A stretch of DNA of 64,000 bases, from the NCBI RefSeq assembly GCF_014696135.1, contig NZ_JACJPP010000011.1, positions 124,001-188,000 of the forward strand, in the 5' to 3' direction. This stretch comes from Nodosilinea sp. FACHB-141 (GTDB lineage Bacteria; Cyanobacteriota; Cyanobacteriia; Phormidesmidales; Phormidesmidaceae). Both the position numbers and the translations under genes were made by a program. Positions 8,657-18,319 of the stretch are shown here, piece after piece. The notes beneath the pieces are model-generated. The model was not told the DNA's origin and did no database searches. It was given only the letters and a program-made list of their open reading frames with translations. Position 1 is the first letter of the stretch, and every line of letters starts with the position of its first letter.

Positions 8657-8770
8657 GGGTAGAGGGTAAATGGGTAAGGAGTTTATGCTTGAAACAATGC
8701 ACTGCTAATAAATCACATCCAAATCCAGCTCTACTAATCCTCTTACCCCAAACCCATCCACCCCCTACCC
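8657..8770. repeat. Imperfect inverted repeat of G-rich/C-rich heptamer-like units
   Basis: The left arm (8657-8681) is G-rich with GGGTAGAGGGT and ATGGGTAAGG. The right arm (8740-8770) is the C-rich near-complement (CTCTTACCCC, CCATCCACCCCCTACCC). Similar short tandem repeats occur in many cyanobacteria. The hairpin could terminate transcription after the caspase-like gene. Related blocks occur at 9311, 22137, 34338 and 44217. Confidence 0.55.
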
Positions 8771-8786
8771 CTTTACTCCCTAACCC

Positions 8787-9287
8787 ATGTTCTCTCCCCC
8801 CAACCGCATTGCCCCCGGCCCTGGCCAAGAATCCGTCTGGGATTACCCGCGTCCACCTCGGTTAGAAGACTCGACTCGGCACATTCGCGTGGTGTTTAAC
8901 GGTGTGGTGATTGCCGATTCGCGGCGCACCAAGCGGGTGCTAGAGACCAGCCATCCGCCGACATACTACATTCCCCCTGAGGATGTGCAGATGCAGTATT
9001 TTCAGTCGGTGCCCCGCTCGACGTTCTGCGAATGGAAAGGGGCAGCGGTGTATTTCACAATAGCGGTGGGCGAACGGGTGGCCGAGCAGGTTGCCTGGGC
9101 CTATCCTCAGCCTACGGAAGCGTTCGAGAGTATTGCCAACTACATCGCCCTCTACCCCAGCCGCATGGAAGCTTGCTACGTCGATGATGAGCTGGTGAAG
9201 TCCCAGCCCGGCGACTTCTACGGCGGCTGGATTACCTCAGATATCGTTGGCCCCTTTAAAGGCGACCCTGGCACCTGGGGATGGTAA
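8787..9287 (+). CDS. DUF427 domain protein, 166 aa
   Basis: Cytosolic protein with the DUF427 core: HIRVVFNGVVIADS, then RVLETSHPPTYYIPPEDV, then a second half with CEWKGAAVYF and VAWAYPQP. The fold is a small beta-rich domain whose biochemical role is not established. The length matches single-domain members. The ATG at 8787 immediately follows a C-rich repeat; a start slightly downstream is possible since the first dozen residues are poorly conserved in type. Confidence 0.85.
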   Translation: MFSPPNRIAPGPGQESVWDYPRPPRLEDSTRHIRVVFNGVVIADSRRTKRVLETSHPPTYYIPPEDVQMQYFQSVPRSTFCEWKGAAVYFTIAVGERVAEQVAWAYPQPTEAFESIANYIALYPSRMEACYVDDELVKSQPGDFYGGWITSDIVGPFKGDPGTWGW

Positions 9288-9310
9288 TTCGGGGAGCTAT
9301 CTATTACTCA

Positions 9311-9347
9311 GCTACCCATCCACCCATCCACCCGCCTACTCCTCCCC
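9311..9347. repeat. CCCATCCA tandem repeat
   Basis: ACCCATCC repeats in tandem just after the DUF427 gene and runs into the 3' end of the next minus-strand gene. It is the same C-rich unit as the block at 8740-8770. Confidence 0.5.
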
Positions 9348-10145
9348 CGTCTCCGAGCTACAGGTCGGCGCAATCCCCAAGTTGTCGCGGCTAGTGGTCA
9401 TAATATCCACCGTGCGCTTGAGCTTGGCTTCTAGAAACTGCTTGTGGTCGAGTAGCTGGCGCAGCTTTTGGTGGCGGGCGATCGCCAAACTAATCGTAGA
9501 CAGCTGCTCGGGTGGGCAGGGAAAGTACTGCACCCGACCGTCAGAGTCGAGGCTGCACAGACGATAGCCAGGACGACCTAGGTCGGTGCCAGGAGGGGCG
9601 GGTTGATCTTGGGGTGACTCTAGCGATTGACACAGCTGCTCGACGTAGCTGGAGAGGGCTTGGGGGTCGCCATGGCGCAGCAGGGCAGCATCGAGGGCAG
9701 CGGCTTGACCAAGGTGCTCGTCTACGGTTTCGAGCCAGCCATCGACAATCGGCCCTTCCATATAGAGGGTCTGAATGCGATGCACTGTCTGTTTTAGGTC
9801 TTGGTGCCAGGCTTCTACCGCCATTTGAATGTCTTGCAGCACCTTAACTGCCAGGGCTGGGTTGGCATCGTGGCGGTGGCGGCTAAAGGTTGGCGATTTG
9901 CGACGCGGTAGCAGGGGCAAATGCGAAAGCTGAGCCTGCACTGGAAAGGGAGCTAGGTGGGCCGGGGCATTCATAGCCTGGAGCACCGGCTTGGAATCAG
10001 CGCCGCTAGCAGGAGTATCAGCGCTAGCGGGCCTGCTGACACCGATGGTAAACGAAACCGGCCGTTGAGCAGAACGTCCTTCCCCGGCACCCACAGTAGG
10101 GGAGGGCACTGCAGAGAATTCAGCAGAATCAAACGAGTTGTCCAT
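9336..10145 (-). CDS. Conserved hypothetical protein, 269 aa
   Basis: The first 85 residues are Ser/Pro/Ala-rich and likely disordered. The remainder is largely helical, with KVLQDIQMAVEAWHQDLKQTVHRIQTLYMEGPIVDGWLE split over two helices, and a short beta segment YRLCSLDSDGRVQYFPCP before a final helix. No signal peptide or membrane segment. I do not recognise a named family; the order suggests a cyanobacterial regulatory or structural protein, but this is not supported by a motif. The start ATG at 10145 has no strong ribosome binding site visible. Confidence 0.6.
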   Translation of the reverse strand: MDNSFDSAEFSAVPSPTVGAGEGRSAQRPVSFTIGVSRPASADTPASGADSKPVLQAMNAPAHLAPFPVQAQLSHLPLLPRRKSPTFSRHRHDANPALAVKVLQDIQMAVEAWHQDLKQTVHRIQTLYMEGPIVDGWLETVDEHLGQAAALDAALLRHGDPQALSSYVEQLCQSLESPQDQPAPPGTDLGRPGYRLCSLDSDGRVQYFPCPPEQLSTISLAIARHQKLRQLLDHKQFLEAKLKRTVDIMTTSRDNLGIAPTCSSETGEE

Positions 10146-10293
10146 AGGGCATAAGGGAGACTGAGTCAGGCGGATGAGGGTAGATCAGGAACTGACTTGG
10201 GAAATGATTGCCCTGGATCAAATGGTTTGAAGGGCAGAGTTAGGCACCATCTGCTCCAATTTATACCTGAATAGTCAGGTTTAGACCAGCAAA

Positions 10294-10340
10294 AAGGTTT
10301 GCAGGATATAAAGTTTAGAAACTTTCAAACTGCAAACCTT
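10294..10340 (-). terminator. Intrinsic terminator downstream of murD
   Basis: AAGGTTTGCAG (10294-10304) pairs perfectly with CTGCAAACCTT (10330-10340), and an inner AAAGTTT/AAACTTT hairpin adds stability. Read on the minus strand the stem is followed by TTTTT, as expected for the 3' end of the glyS-murD transcript. Confidence 0.75.
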
Positions 10341-10398
10341 AACAACAATTGTTCCAGCTTTTGAACATTTCCTTAGCCCAACTTGGACGTTTAAGGCC

Positions 10399-11745
10399 CT
10401 AGGAAAATCGCTCCTGGCAAAGCTGGCGGAAGTGTTCGCCCCGCTGCTCAAAGTTGGGATACTGGTCAAAGCTGGCACAGGCAGGGGAAAGCAGTACAAC
10501 TGAGGCCCCTAAGGATGGGGCCACTTCAGCGCCCCGCTCCACTGCTCGCTCCATGTTCTCGACAATGGTGTAGTTGCGATAGCCTGCGGTCTCTAGGCGC
10601 TGAGCAAACTGCGGGGCGGCATCGCCAATCAGCAGCACGGTGGCGGCCCGTTCGTGAATGCGCTGCACCCAGGCGGTGTCGTCGCCTTCCTTGGCTTCGC
10701 CACCGGCAATCAGCACAGCTGGGGCCTCTACCGATCGCAGCCCCACCTCAGCCGCATCGTAGTTAGTCGCCTTTGAATCATTGACAAAATCAATCCCCTG
10801 CCAGGTGCAGATATGCTCTAGGCGATGGGGCACGCCGGGAAAGGAAGTCACTCCGGCGGCGATCGCCTCTGCATCCAGCTCTGCCAAGCAAGCTGCCGTG
10901 ACCGCCAGCAGCAGATTTTGCTGGTTGTGGTCACCCACCATGCGCAACGCATCGGCCTGCACGATAGGAATGCCCTCAAACTTAACCCAGCCGTCGTCAA
11001 TGTAGGCGGTAGGTCGCAGGGGCGCAATGGCCCGCTTCCCTGCGGCGCTCGTCCAGTAGGCGGAGGGAAACTCCTCCGGCATGTGCTGGCGTAGGTAGGG
11101 ATCGTCGCCGTTGAACACCGCCAGCTCTGAGCGGTGCATCAGCGTGGCTTTGATCTGGGCGTAGTTCTCGACGGTGCCATGGCGCTGGAGATGGTCGGGG
11201 GTGAGCGTAGTCCACAGGCCAATCTGCGGAGCCAGGGTGGCTGAGGCCTCGATCTGGTAGCTGCTCAGCTCGGCAATCACCCAGTCGGGCACCGTTGATT
11301 CTAGGGCCAGTTCGCAGGCGGCATAGCCAATGTTGCCGCAGGCAGGCGCATTGAGCCCAGCAGCCTGGAAGATGGCGGCGGTCAGGGCCGTGGTGGTGGT
11401 TTTGCCGTTGGTGCCGGTAATGCCGACCCAGGGGCGATCTTGCAGAAATCGCCAGGCCAGCTCGGTTTCGCCAATCACTTCCAAGCCGTTCTCGCGGGCG
11501 GCTACCAGGGCGGGGCTATCCCAAGGAACGCCGGGGCTGACCACTAGTAGGTTGGTGCGACTATCGGGCACAAAACTGTAGTCGAGCAGCACGGTGATGC
11601 CGTCCTGGCGTAGAGCCTCCTGCTGGGTGACTAGAGATGGGCTGGTGCCGCGATCGCTCAGCACTACCTGCCAGCCTTCGCGGTGCAGCAGCCGCGCTGC
11701 CGCTACTCCTGACTTACCCAGACCAATTACATGGGCGTTTTTCAT
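10399..11745 (-). CDS. murD: UDP-N-acetylmuramoylalanine--D-glutamate ligase
   Basis: Cytosolic Mur ligase of 448 aa that adds D-glutamate to UDP-MurNAc-L-Ala in peptidoglycan synthesis. It begins with a nucleotide-binding N-terminal domain ([17 protein letters not shown]), carries the ATP loop [11 protein letters not shown] of the central domain, and has the C-terminal [12 protein letters not shown] and [12 protein letters not shown] motifs typical of MurD. The ATG at 11743-11745 is preferred over a start 10 codons upstream because MurD proteins start shortly before the GLGKSG loop. It lies 7 bp downstream of glyS in the same direction, so the two are probably one operon. Confidence 0.95.
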   Translation of the reverse strand: MKNAHVIGLGKSGVAAARLLHREGWQVVLSDRGTSPSLVTQQEALRQDGITVLLDYSFVPDSRTNLLVVSPGVPWDSPALVAARENGLEVIGETELAWRFLQDRPWVGITGTNGKTTTTALTAAIFQAAGLNAPACGNIGYAACELALESTVPDWVIAELSSYQIEASATLAPQIGLWTTLTPDHLQRHGTVENYAQIKATLMHRSELAVFNGDDPYLRQHMPEEFPSAYWTSAAGKRAIAPLRPTAYIDDGWVKFEGIPIVQADALRMVGDHNQQNLLLAVTAACLAELDAEAIAAGVTSFPGVPHRLEHICTWQGIDFVNDSKATNYDAAEVGLRSVEAPAVLIAGGEAKEGDDTAWVQRIHERAATVLLIGDAAPQFAQRLETAGYRNYTIVENMERAVERGAEVAPSLGASVVLLSPACASFDQYPNFEQRGEHFRQLCQERFS

Positions 11746-11752
11746 GGCATCG

Positions 11753-13888
11753 CTATCCCTTAACGATGGCGCCAAAGTCGCCTAGTACCAGGGCGTGGTT
11801 GCGCAGCAGCCCCAGCAGGTTGAGGCGGTTTTGCCGCACCGCTGGCTCGTCGGCCATCACCAGCACGCTATCGGGGCCGTCAAAGAAGCCGCTGACCACC
11901 GGGGCCACCTGCTCTAGGCCCGCCACCAGCTTGTCGTAGTCGTGGCTAGCCTGGGCGGCCTTGGTCTCGGGTACCAGGGTTTTGAGCGCCGCCAAGAAGG
12001 CATGCTCGGCTTTAGCCTCTAGCTTGGCCTCGGCAATCACGCCCTCGGGGTCGAGCACGGCGGTGTCGAGGGTGCCCTGGGCGGCAAGACGAGTGGCCCG
12101 GTTTACGGTTTCATAGACTTTATTCATGCGGCCGCTGCGGCGCATAGCCTGCAAGAACAAGGCGCGATCTTTGACATCTAGCGGATCGCTGAGGGCGCGA
12201 TCGCTCAGTACTGCATTCACTAGGTCGTAGTCGATGCCCTGCTCGTCTTGCAGTAGCGTCTGCACCCGCTGCAAGAAAAAGTCGTGGAGCTGGGTGCGCA
12301 GCGCTTCGGGGGCGTTGATCGCCAGGGTCGGATCTTGAGCAAAGTCCTGCACGACGGTATCCAACAGTTTGGCCAAATTCAGGGGCAGCCCCGCCGCCCA
12401 GATAATATTCAGCACCGCGTTGGCGGCCCGCCGCAGGGCAAAGGGGTCAGAGGAACCCGTGGGCAGCTGGCCAGTGCTAAAAATGCCAACTAGAGTGTCG
12501 AGGCGATCGGCAATGCCTACCACCTGACCGGCCAGGGTTTGGGGAAGGCTATCCTGCGCGCCCTTGGGCAGGTAGTGCTCGACGATGGCGGTGGCCACGG
12601 CCTCGGGCTCGCTGCTGTGGAGGGCATACTTTTGCCCCATCACCCCCTGGAGTTCGGGGAACTCACCCACCATTTGGGTGACTAGGTCTGCCTTGCACAG
12701 GTAGGCGGCGCGGCGAATGTGCTGGCGGGGCTGAGCCCCTAGGTTGAGCTGGTCGCAGAGGTGGTCAGCTACGGTGCCAATCCGCTTCACCTTGGCGGCC
12801 ATGGAGCCCAGCCGTTCTTCAAAGGTGACGGTTTCGAGCTTGGCGACAAAGGCGTCGAGGGGCTGGGCGCGATCGGCGTCGAAGAAAAACTTGCCGTCGG
12901 AAAGGCGGGCGCGAATCACCCGAGCGTTGCCTTCGGCGATAATCGCGTCTTTGCTGGGGTCGCCGTTGGAGATAGTGATGAAACTGGGCATCAGCGCCAA
13001 CCCGTCGGCTTTCTGCTTCAGCGGAAAGTAACGCTGGTGGCTCTCCATTTCGATGATGGCAACTTCCGGCGGCAGGTCGAGAAATTCGGTGTCGAACTTG
13101 CCCACGACGGCGGTGGGCCATTCCACCAGATTAGTGACTTCGTCGAGCAGGTCAGCAGAAATCATCGGCACGCCCCCCAGGGTCTTGGCCTTCTCCTCGA
13201 CCTGGTGCTGGATCAAAAGCCGACGGGCGGCGGGGTCGATCTCGACGAAGGCGTCGCGCAGTGCCTCGACGTAGTCTTGGGCGCGACGTAGTGGTACGGG
13301 CTTAGGGTGCAGCACGCGGTGGCCCTGGGAGATGCGATCGCTCGTACAGACCAGCGACCCATTCTCGAGGGTGATGGGCAGCACCTCGTTATCCATCAGC
13401 GCCACCAACCAGCGAATCGGGCGCGGAAAGCGCAGGTCGCCGTCGCCCCAGCGCATAAACCGCTTGCCCTCCAGCCCCAAAATCCACTGGGGAATCAGCT
13501 CGGTCAAAATATCGGTGGCCGCCCGCCCCGGAATGTCCTGATTGACAAACACAAACGAGCCTTTGTCGGTGTCGCGCACCTCTAGGGCAGACACATCGAC
13601 GCCCCTAGATTTAGCAAACCCCTCGGCGGCTTTGGTCGGCTGACCATCCTTAAAGGCCGCCTGGGCCGGCGGGCCTTTGACCTCTTCCTGGCGATCGGGC
13701 TGGCGTAGGGGCAGTGCGTCGAGCATCACCGCCAGGCGGCGGGGGGTGCCGTAGAAGCGCACCGCTTCGGGGGCGAGGGCTTGCTCTGCCAACTCGGCAG
13801 GAATCCGGGTCTGCCACTGGTGGAGGGCATCGCTAACGAAACTGGCGGGCAGTTCTTCGGTGCCAACTTCCAGTAAAAATGTCGCCAT
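11753..13888 (-). CDS. glyS: Glycine--tRNA ligase beta subunit
   Basis: 711-residue beta subunit of the bacterial alpha2-beta2 glycyl-tRNA synthetase, responsible for tRNA recognition. The N-terminus [15 protein letters not shown] is the family signature, and [15 protein letters not shown], the HD-like [21 protein letters not shown] region and the C-terminal anticodon-binding-like part ([18 protein letters not shown]) are present. The alpha subunit gene glyQ is not in the window. murD follows after 7 bp. Confidence 0.95.
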   Translation of the reverse strand: MATFLLEVGTEELPASFVSDALHQWQTRIPAELAEQALAPEAVRFYGTPRRLAVMLDALPLRQPDRQEEVKGPPAQAAFKDGQPTKAAEGFAKSRGVDVSALEVRDTDKGSFVFVNQDIPGRAATDILTELIPQWILGLEGKRFMRWGDGDLRFPRPIRWLVALMDNEVLPITLENGSLVCTSDRISQGHRVLHPKPVPLRRAQDYVEALRDAFVEIDPAARRLLIQHQVEEKAKTLGGVPMISADLLDEVTNLVEWPTAVVGKFDTEFLDLPPEVAIIEMESHQRYFPLKQKADGLALMPSFITISNGDPSKDAIIAEGNARVIRARLSDGKFFFDADRAQPLDAFVAKLETVTFEERLGSMAAKVKRIGTVADHLCDQLNLGAQPRQHIRRAAYLCKADLVTQMVGEFPELQGVMGQKYALHSSEPEAVATAIVEHYLPKGAQDSLPQTLAGQVVGIADRLDTLVGIFSTGQLPTGSSDPFALRRAANAVLNIIWAAGLPLNLAKLLDTVVQDFAQDPTLAINAPEALRTQLHDFFLQRVQTLLQDEQGIDYDLVNAVLSDRALSDPLDVKDRALFLQAMRRSGRMNKVYETVNRATRLAAQGTLDTAVLDPEGVIAEAKLEAKAEHAFLAALKTLVPETKAAQASHDYDKLVAGLEQVAPVVSGFFDGPDSVLVMADEPAVRQNRLNLLGLLRNHALVLGDFGAIVKG

Positions 13889-14014
13889 AGAGTAGAGGTA
13901 TGAGTTAACCGGGCATGATCTCGGGGGCCGTCTTGAGCGCTGTACCGGGCTAGGCTATGCCGTGTTTACAGGATAGCTAGCTCAGCGGCCCGAATTTTTA
14001 GCCTCCCCAGTCTA

Positions 14015-15244
14015 TCAAGCTTTTTGCTCAGGGCCGCTGTATTGATAGGTAGTCAAATAGCCATGACCTTTGACCATCACCTGGCCCACTTCTTCAAAGG
14101 TATAGCGGTGTTTGAGGTGCTGGTAGGTCGCCTCGGTAATTTGAATTTTGCCCGGCACGCCGTGGGACTCCATGCGGCTGGCGATATTGACGGCATCGCC
14201 CCAGAGGTCGTAGCTAAACTTTTTAATGCCAATCACTCCGGCCACCACCGGCCCAGTGTTAATGCCAATGCGCAGCTCAAACTTTTGCCCATCGTTGCGG
14301 GTGATGTGGGCGGCCGCTTCCTGCATAGCTAAGGCCATTTCCATGATGGCCTCGGCATGGTCTGGTCTGGGCAAAGGCAGCCCTCCCACCACCATGTAGG
14401 CATCGCCGATAGTCTTGATTTTCTCTAGCTGGTACTGTTCGGCTAGGCGATCGAAGGCTGAGAAGATTTGATTGAGCCAGTTGACCAGCTCTAGGGGGCT
14501 AATCTGAGCAGCCAGGGGCGTGAAGTTAACAATGTCGGCAAACAGAATCGTGACGTCGTCGAAGCGCTCGGCCAGCGACCCCTCGAGCTGTTTGAGCTTG
14601 TCGACCACCGCCCGCGGCAGAATGTTTAACAACAGCTGCTCTGACTTTTGCTGCTCTAGGCGCAGGGCCTGTTGGGCCTGTTCGCGCTCCTGCATTTCTT
14701 GCTGAAGCTGAAGATTTTGAGCCTGCAATAGCTGGGCTTGGCGGCGCAAGGCCTTTTGCAGATCGGCCAAGAGGTTAGTGGCACTGCCCGCCGATACTGC
14801 CCGCTGTGCCTGCTGCCGCAGCCGTCGCTGCATGCGGTGGGTAGTTACCTGGGCTTTAATGCGGGCGGCGGCCTCTTCAACCCAGAGAGCCTGGTCTATG
14901 TAGTCGACTACGCCAAATTCAAAGGCCCGCAGGCGTCGAGCCAGGGCCTGATCTCGGCCGATGACGGCTATGGCTACCTGGCGAGTGAGGGGCCGTTTTT
15001 TGAGGCGGTGACACAGCCGCATAGCGGCCGTATCAAACTGCTCTAGTGCTAGCAAAATCAGGTCGGGAGGAGTTGCTTCGGCTGCCGCAATGGTGTCGTC
15101 TTCGCCAGTGGCCTGGTGCACCTCATAGCCCGCGGCTCGTAGCACGTCTAATAACTCCACCAGAGGCCCCAAGGGGCTATCGGCCACTGGTGCCACTAAA
15201 ATGATGCCGGGAATTGCGCCGGAATCTGGCGAAGCGTTGGTCAT
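14015..15244 (-). CDS. Class III adenylate cyclase with degenerate receiver domain
   Basis: 409 aa. Residues about 13-125 have a response-regulator-like fold, but the phospho-acceptor position (DLILLA, residue 66) is Ala and the acidic pocket after the first strand is absent, so it is a pseudo-receiver. A coiled coil (about 160-205) leads to the cyclase domain (225-400). Metal aspartates are in LFADIVNF (Asp237) and TIGDAY (Asp281); EKIKTIG supplies the adenine-contacting Lys and SYDLWGDAVN the Asp partner, and NIASRM the Asn/Arg pair. These residues favour ATP over GTP, so the product should be cAMP. ATG at 15244 is chosen over an in-frame TTG at 15259. Confidence 0.88.
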   Translation of the reverse strand: MTNASPDSGAIPGIILVAPVADSPLGPLVELLDVLRAAGYEVHQATGEDDTIAAAEATPPDLILLALEQFDTAAMRLCHRLKKRPLTRQVAIAVIGRDQALARRLRAFEFGVVDYIDQALWVEEAAARIKAQVTTHRMQRRLRQQAQRAVSAGSATNLLADLQKALRRQAQLLQAQNLQLQQEMQEREQAQQALRLEQQKSEQLLLNILPRAVVDKLKQLEGSLAERFDDVTILFADIVNFTPLAAQISPLELVNWLNQIFSAFDRLAEQYQLEKIKTIGDAYMVVGGLPLPRPDHAEAIMEMALAMQEAAAHITRNDGQKFELRIGINTGPVVAGVIGIKKFSYDLWGDAVNIASRMESHGVPGKIQITEATYQHLKHRYTFEEVGQVMVKGHGYLTTYQYSGPEQKA

Positions 15245-15523
15245 GGGGCCCTGGAGCAAGAATGACAGCCCCCATAACTATAGGCGCTGACCCGGAGGCG
15301 CAGAACAGTCACCGTCAATAAGCACCCTGCGGTCGGGCATAGGATAGAACCCTGGTTGGGGCTAAGCCCTGCCCGGCTGCCCTTGGTCAAGGGCATAGTG
15401 CCTCAGTTATAGCGCTCCCTAATCAATTCATGGTTGAATCGGGGAAAACCGGATCAACTGCATCACCGGATGGCTCGAGGGCTGATCGCGCCGATTGGCG
15501 GTTTCTAGAACGGGTTCTGGTCT

Positions 15524-16423
15524 ATGGCAGCGTGCGACAACAATCCGTTTCTAGTCCTGAAGGCCCGGCTGGTGGTGGCGACGTTTTTTGCTATTTTCAT
15601 CGGCTGGCTCATGGTATTAGGCACTCTGGGGGCCCTAGAGCTGTTGCCCCTGGAGGGCGATGACCCGATTTTGGCGCCCATTCTCTACAGCCTAATTTTT
15701 TTGGGCCTGTGCGGCTCGATTTTGCTGGCGGCCCGGCGATCGGGCCTGCCCCTCAACCTGGCGGCGCTGCTGGGCTCCTGGCCCAGACGGCTGGCCTGGG
15801 TGCAGCTGCTGTGGCTAGTGGCGGGAGTATTTTTGTTTTCGCTGGGGGCGTTTCAGGTGTCGTACCTGGGTCTATCGATAGTGGCCCCAGGGCTGGTGGA
15901 GGCCACGCTGCGGCAGTCGCTGCTGCTATCGGCTGACCAAGCGACTGACCCGAGTCTCTATAACGGGCTAATGCTGTTTTCGGTGTTGGTAGTGGCCCCG
16001 ATTACCGAGGAGTTTATTTTTCGTGGTGTGCTGCTGCACCGCTGGGGGATGAAATGGGGGGTGCGCCCGGCCATTGTGCTGACCTCGGTGCTGTTTGGGG
16101 TGCTGCACTCCAATTTGATTGGGCTGTTTGTGTTTGGGGTGGTGATGTCGCTGCTGTACCTGAGTACGCGATCGCTGCTGGTGCCCATGGCCGCCCACGC
16201 GATCAACAATGCGATCGCCTCAGGCATCGACGTTCTCTCCAACCAGCCCACCGCCAACACTATCGACACCCTGGCGGAGTTTCGCGCCAGCTGGTGGCTG
16301 GGGGTGCTTTGCCTGCTGGTGTCGGCTCCCTGGGTGTTGCGCTACGTGGTCTATCACTGGCCCAAGCACCGGGCGCTGCTGCCCTACTTTGCTAATCAGG
16401 GTTGCCGTCGCCACCCTGAGTAA
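15524..16423 (+). CDS. CPBP family intramembrane glutamic protease
   Basis: 299-residue multi-pass membrane protein (about seven helices). The CPBP/Rce1-like motifs are present: EEFIFRG (EExxxR), FGVLHSN with the first conserved His and HAINN with the second. Family members cleave within the membrane, but the substrate cannot be told from sequence. The N-terminus MAACDNNPFLVLKARL precedes the first helix. Upstream 15245-15523 contains no gene. Confidence 0.88.
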   Translation: MAACDNNPFLVLKARLVVATFFAIFIGWLMVLGTLGALELLPLEGDDPILAPILYSLIFLGLCGSILLAARRSGLPLNLAALLGSWPRRLAWVQLLWLVAGVFLFSLGAFQVSYLGLSIVAPGLVEATLRQSLLLSADQATDPSLYNGLMLFSVLVVAPITEEFIFRGVLLHRWGMKWGVRPAIVLTSVLFGVLHSNLIGLFVFGVVMSLLYLSTRSLLVPMAAHAINNAIASGIDVLSNQPTANTIDTLAEFRASWWLGVLCLLVSAPWVLRYVVYHWPKHRALLPYFANQGCRRHPE

Positions 16424-16615
16424 TACCACCGGCCTTGCCCTTTCTTGCTTAGGGAAAGTTGGCCAGGTTACGTAATTCCCTGGACGCCGCCAGGGTCGAA
16501 ACCGAAGAGAATAAATTTAATTCTGAAGAACGCATGCAGGTCAGCTCAGCGGCTCACTTGGGGGCATTTGAACCTAAGAGCTGGTTTGTTTGAGAAAGCG
16601 TCCTTACAGGTAAAT
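16424..16615 (+). ncRNA. Possible small RNA ahead of an orphan terminator
   Basis: About 190 bp without a plausible reading frame lie between the CPBP protease stop and a strong plus-strand terminator at 16616. The region could be the 3' UTR of that gene or an independent small RNA. I could not match it to tmRNA, 6S RNA, RNase P RNA, SRP RNA or the Yfr families by eye. Confidence 0.2.
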
Positions 16616-16661
16616 GTGTCTGACTCCAGGGGGCTTTCAGGGGTCAGACACTTTTATTTTT
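16616..16661 (+). terminator. Strong intrinsic terminator
   Basis: GTGTCTGAC (16616-16624) pairs perfectly with GTCAGACAC (16643-16651), followed by TTTTATTTTT (16652-16661). It lies 193 bp after the CPBP protease gene. Confidence 0.85.
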
Positions 16662-16834
16662 GGGGTGGTCCACAGGGGTGGATGCCTTGGTTGTGTGGTT
16701 CCGTACCAGCGTCCTTCTCCTTTGGGAGGGGACGTTGCTGTTTTGGGGCTTGAGGCTGCGAGAGTCAAAGACTGGCGAAAGGCCGACGCAGGCGGGGGAA
16801 TCTGCCCTACAGTGGGCTATGGAAAACCCGCCTA

Positions 16835-18283
16835 TTGCTCCGGAGTCTGCCGTTGCCTCAGCTCAATCGCGCCCAGCCGCCCCTTGGCTTTATTCCGCCC
16901 CGCTACAAGCCCTGGGTGGTGCAGGGCTGCTACGTCGTGCTGCCCCTAATGCTGCGGCTGCGGCTGCGCCCCTGGCTACCGGCGGGCATTTGGCCGGTGA
17001 CCTGCCACAACCCTGAGGTGTTGGCGGATTGCTTTCGTCAGTTTCAGACGGGCAAAATTCGGCTGATGATGGCCTTTCGCCACAGCCAGGTTGACGATCC
17101 GTTGTGCCTGTCGTACCTGTTTTCGCGGCTGGTGCCTCGGGCGGCCCGTCAGCGGGGTTTTAGCCTCAAGCGCCCGCTGCACAGCTTTTTTATGTACGAC
17201 CGGGGCATGCCTCTCTGGGCAGGGCGTTGGTTGGGCTGGTTTTTCTCCGCCATTGGGGGCATTCCGGTGCACCGGGGTCGGCGGCTCGACCTCAAGGCCC
17301 TGAAAGCGGTGCGCGAGCGGATGATGAATGCGCCGCTGCCGGTGACGATTGCTCCTGAAGGGGCCACCAACGGCCACGGCGAGGTGATCAGCGATCTGGA
17401 ACCCGGCACGGCTCAGCTAGCCTTTTGGGCGGTGGAAGATCTGCAAAAAGCGGGGCGATCGGAGCAGGTGCTGCTGCTGCCGGTGGGGCTGCGCTACATC
17501 TACCCCCGCCCTGACTGGGCGGCCTTGAATCGGCTGCTGGCCCAGCTAGAGGCCGACTGCGGCTTGCCGGTGCAGTCATTTAGTGAGCCGACGGCCATGG
17601 GGCCAGAAGACTACTATCCTCGGCTGCTGACCCTGGGGCGGCACCTGCTGGGCCGGTTAGAGCAGTTTTACCAGCAGTTCTATAACCTGCCGCCAGCTGC
17701 CGAGCCCGAAGATTCTGAACATCCCGCCGCGATCGCCCAGCGGTTGAGCCCCTTGCTAGACGGCTCGCTCAAGATCGGGGAGCGATTCTTTGGCCTACCC
17801 CATACAGGAACTCTGGTGACCCGCTGCCGCCGTCTAGAAGAGGCGGGGTGGGCCTACATTTACCGCGAAGACATTGCTGACCTGAAGCAGCTCTCAGCCT
17901 TCGATCGCGGCTTGGCTAACTGGATGTCGGAGGAAGCCACGCTGCACATGCGGCACATGCGCTTGGTAGAAAGCTTTGTGGCGGTGACCGGCACCTATGT
18001 GAAAGACAAGCCCACCTTTGAGCGCTTTGCTGAAACTACCTTGATTCTCTTTGACTTGGTGGAGCGGGTGAAGGGGACAAGGGTGCCCAAACGTCCCCAG
18101 CTGGGTACTCGCCAGGCGGTGATCAGTTTGGGGGAGCCGATGAATATTAACGATCGCTGGTCTGACTATGCCGAGTCACGGCGATCGGCTAAGGCGGCGG
18201 TGGAGACTCTGACGGCCGATATTCAAGCGGCAATGGAGGAGTTAATTCTGACGGCAGATGCTGCTGGGGGAGAGGCGTCATAA
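16835..18283 (+). CDS. PlsC-type phospholipid/glycerol acyltransferase family protein
   Basis: About 482 aa. The acyltransferase motif I HxxxxD appears as AFRHSQVDDP, followed by a FFSAIGGIPVHRGRR segment and the EGATNGHGEV motif, matching the order in 1-acylglycerol-3-phosphate acyltransferases. The C-terminal half is an extension not found in minimal PlsC proteins. It probably acts at the membrane in lipid assembly; the substrate is unknown. The 5' end is uncertain: the frame opens at a TTG (16835), and no ATG occurs before the conserved region until well inside it. The SDR gene follows after 36 bp in the same direction. Confidence 0.8.
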   Translation: MLRSLPLPQLNRAQPPLGFIPPRYKPWVVQGCYVVLPLMLRLRLRPWLPAGIWPVTCHNPEVLADCFRQFQTGKIRLMMAFRHSQVDDPLCLSYLFSRLVPRAARQRGFSLKRPLHSFFMYDRGMPLWAGRWLGWFFSAIGGIPVHRGRRLDLKALKAVRERMMNAPLPVTIAPEGATNGHGEVISDLEPGTAQLAFWAVEDLQKAGRSEQVLLLPVGLRYIYPRPDWAALNRLLAQLEADCGLPVQSFSEPTAMGPEDYYPRLLTLGRHLLGRLEQFYQQFYNLPPAAEPEDSEHPAAIAQRLSPLLDGSLKIGERFFGLPHTGTLVTRCRRLEEAGWAYIYREDIADLKQLSAFDRGLANWMSEEATLHMRHMRLVESFVAVTGTYVKDKPTFERFAETTLILFDLVERVKGTRVPKRPQLGTRQAVISLGEPMNINDRWSDYAESRRSAKAAVETLTADIQAAMEELILTADAAGGEAS

Positions 18284-18319
18284 TCCAGAAGTCTAACTCT
18301 GTGGAATGGTTGAGCCGCT

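Noticed and set aside
12761-13291. Long plus-strand frames antisense to glyS
   Set aside because: glyS is unmistakable on the minus strand; the antisense frames follow from GC-rich third positions.
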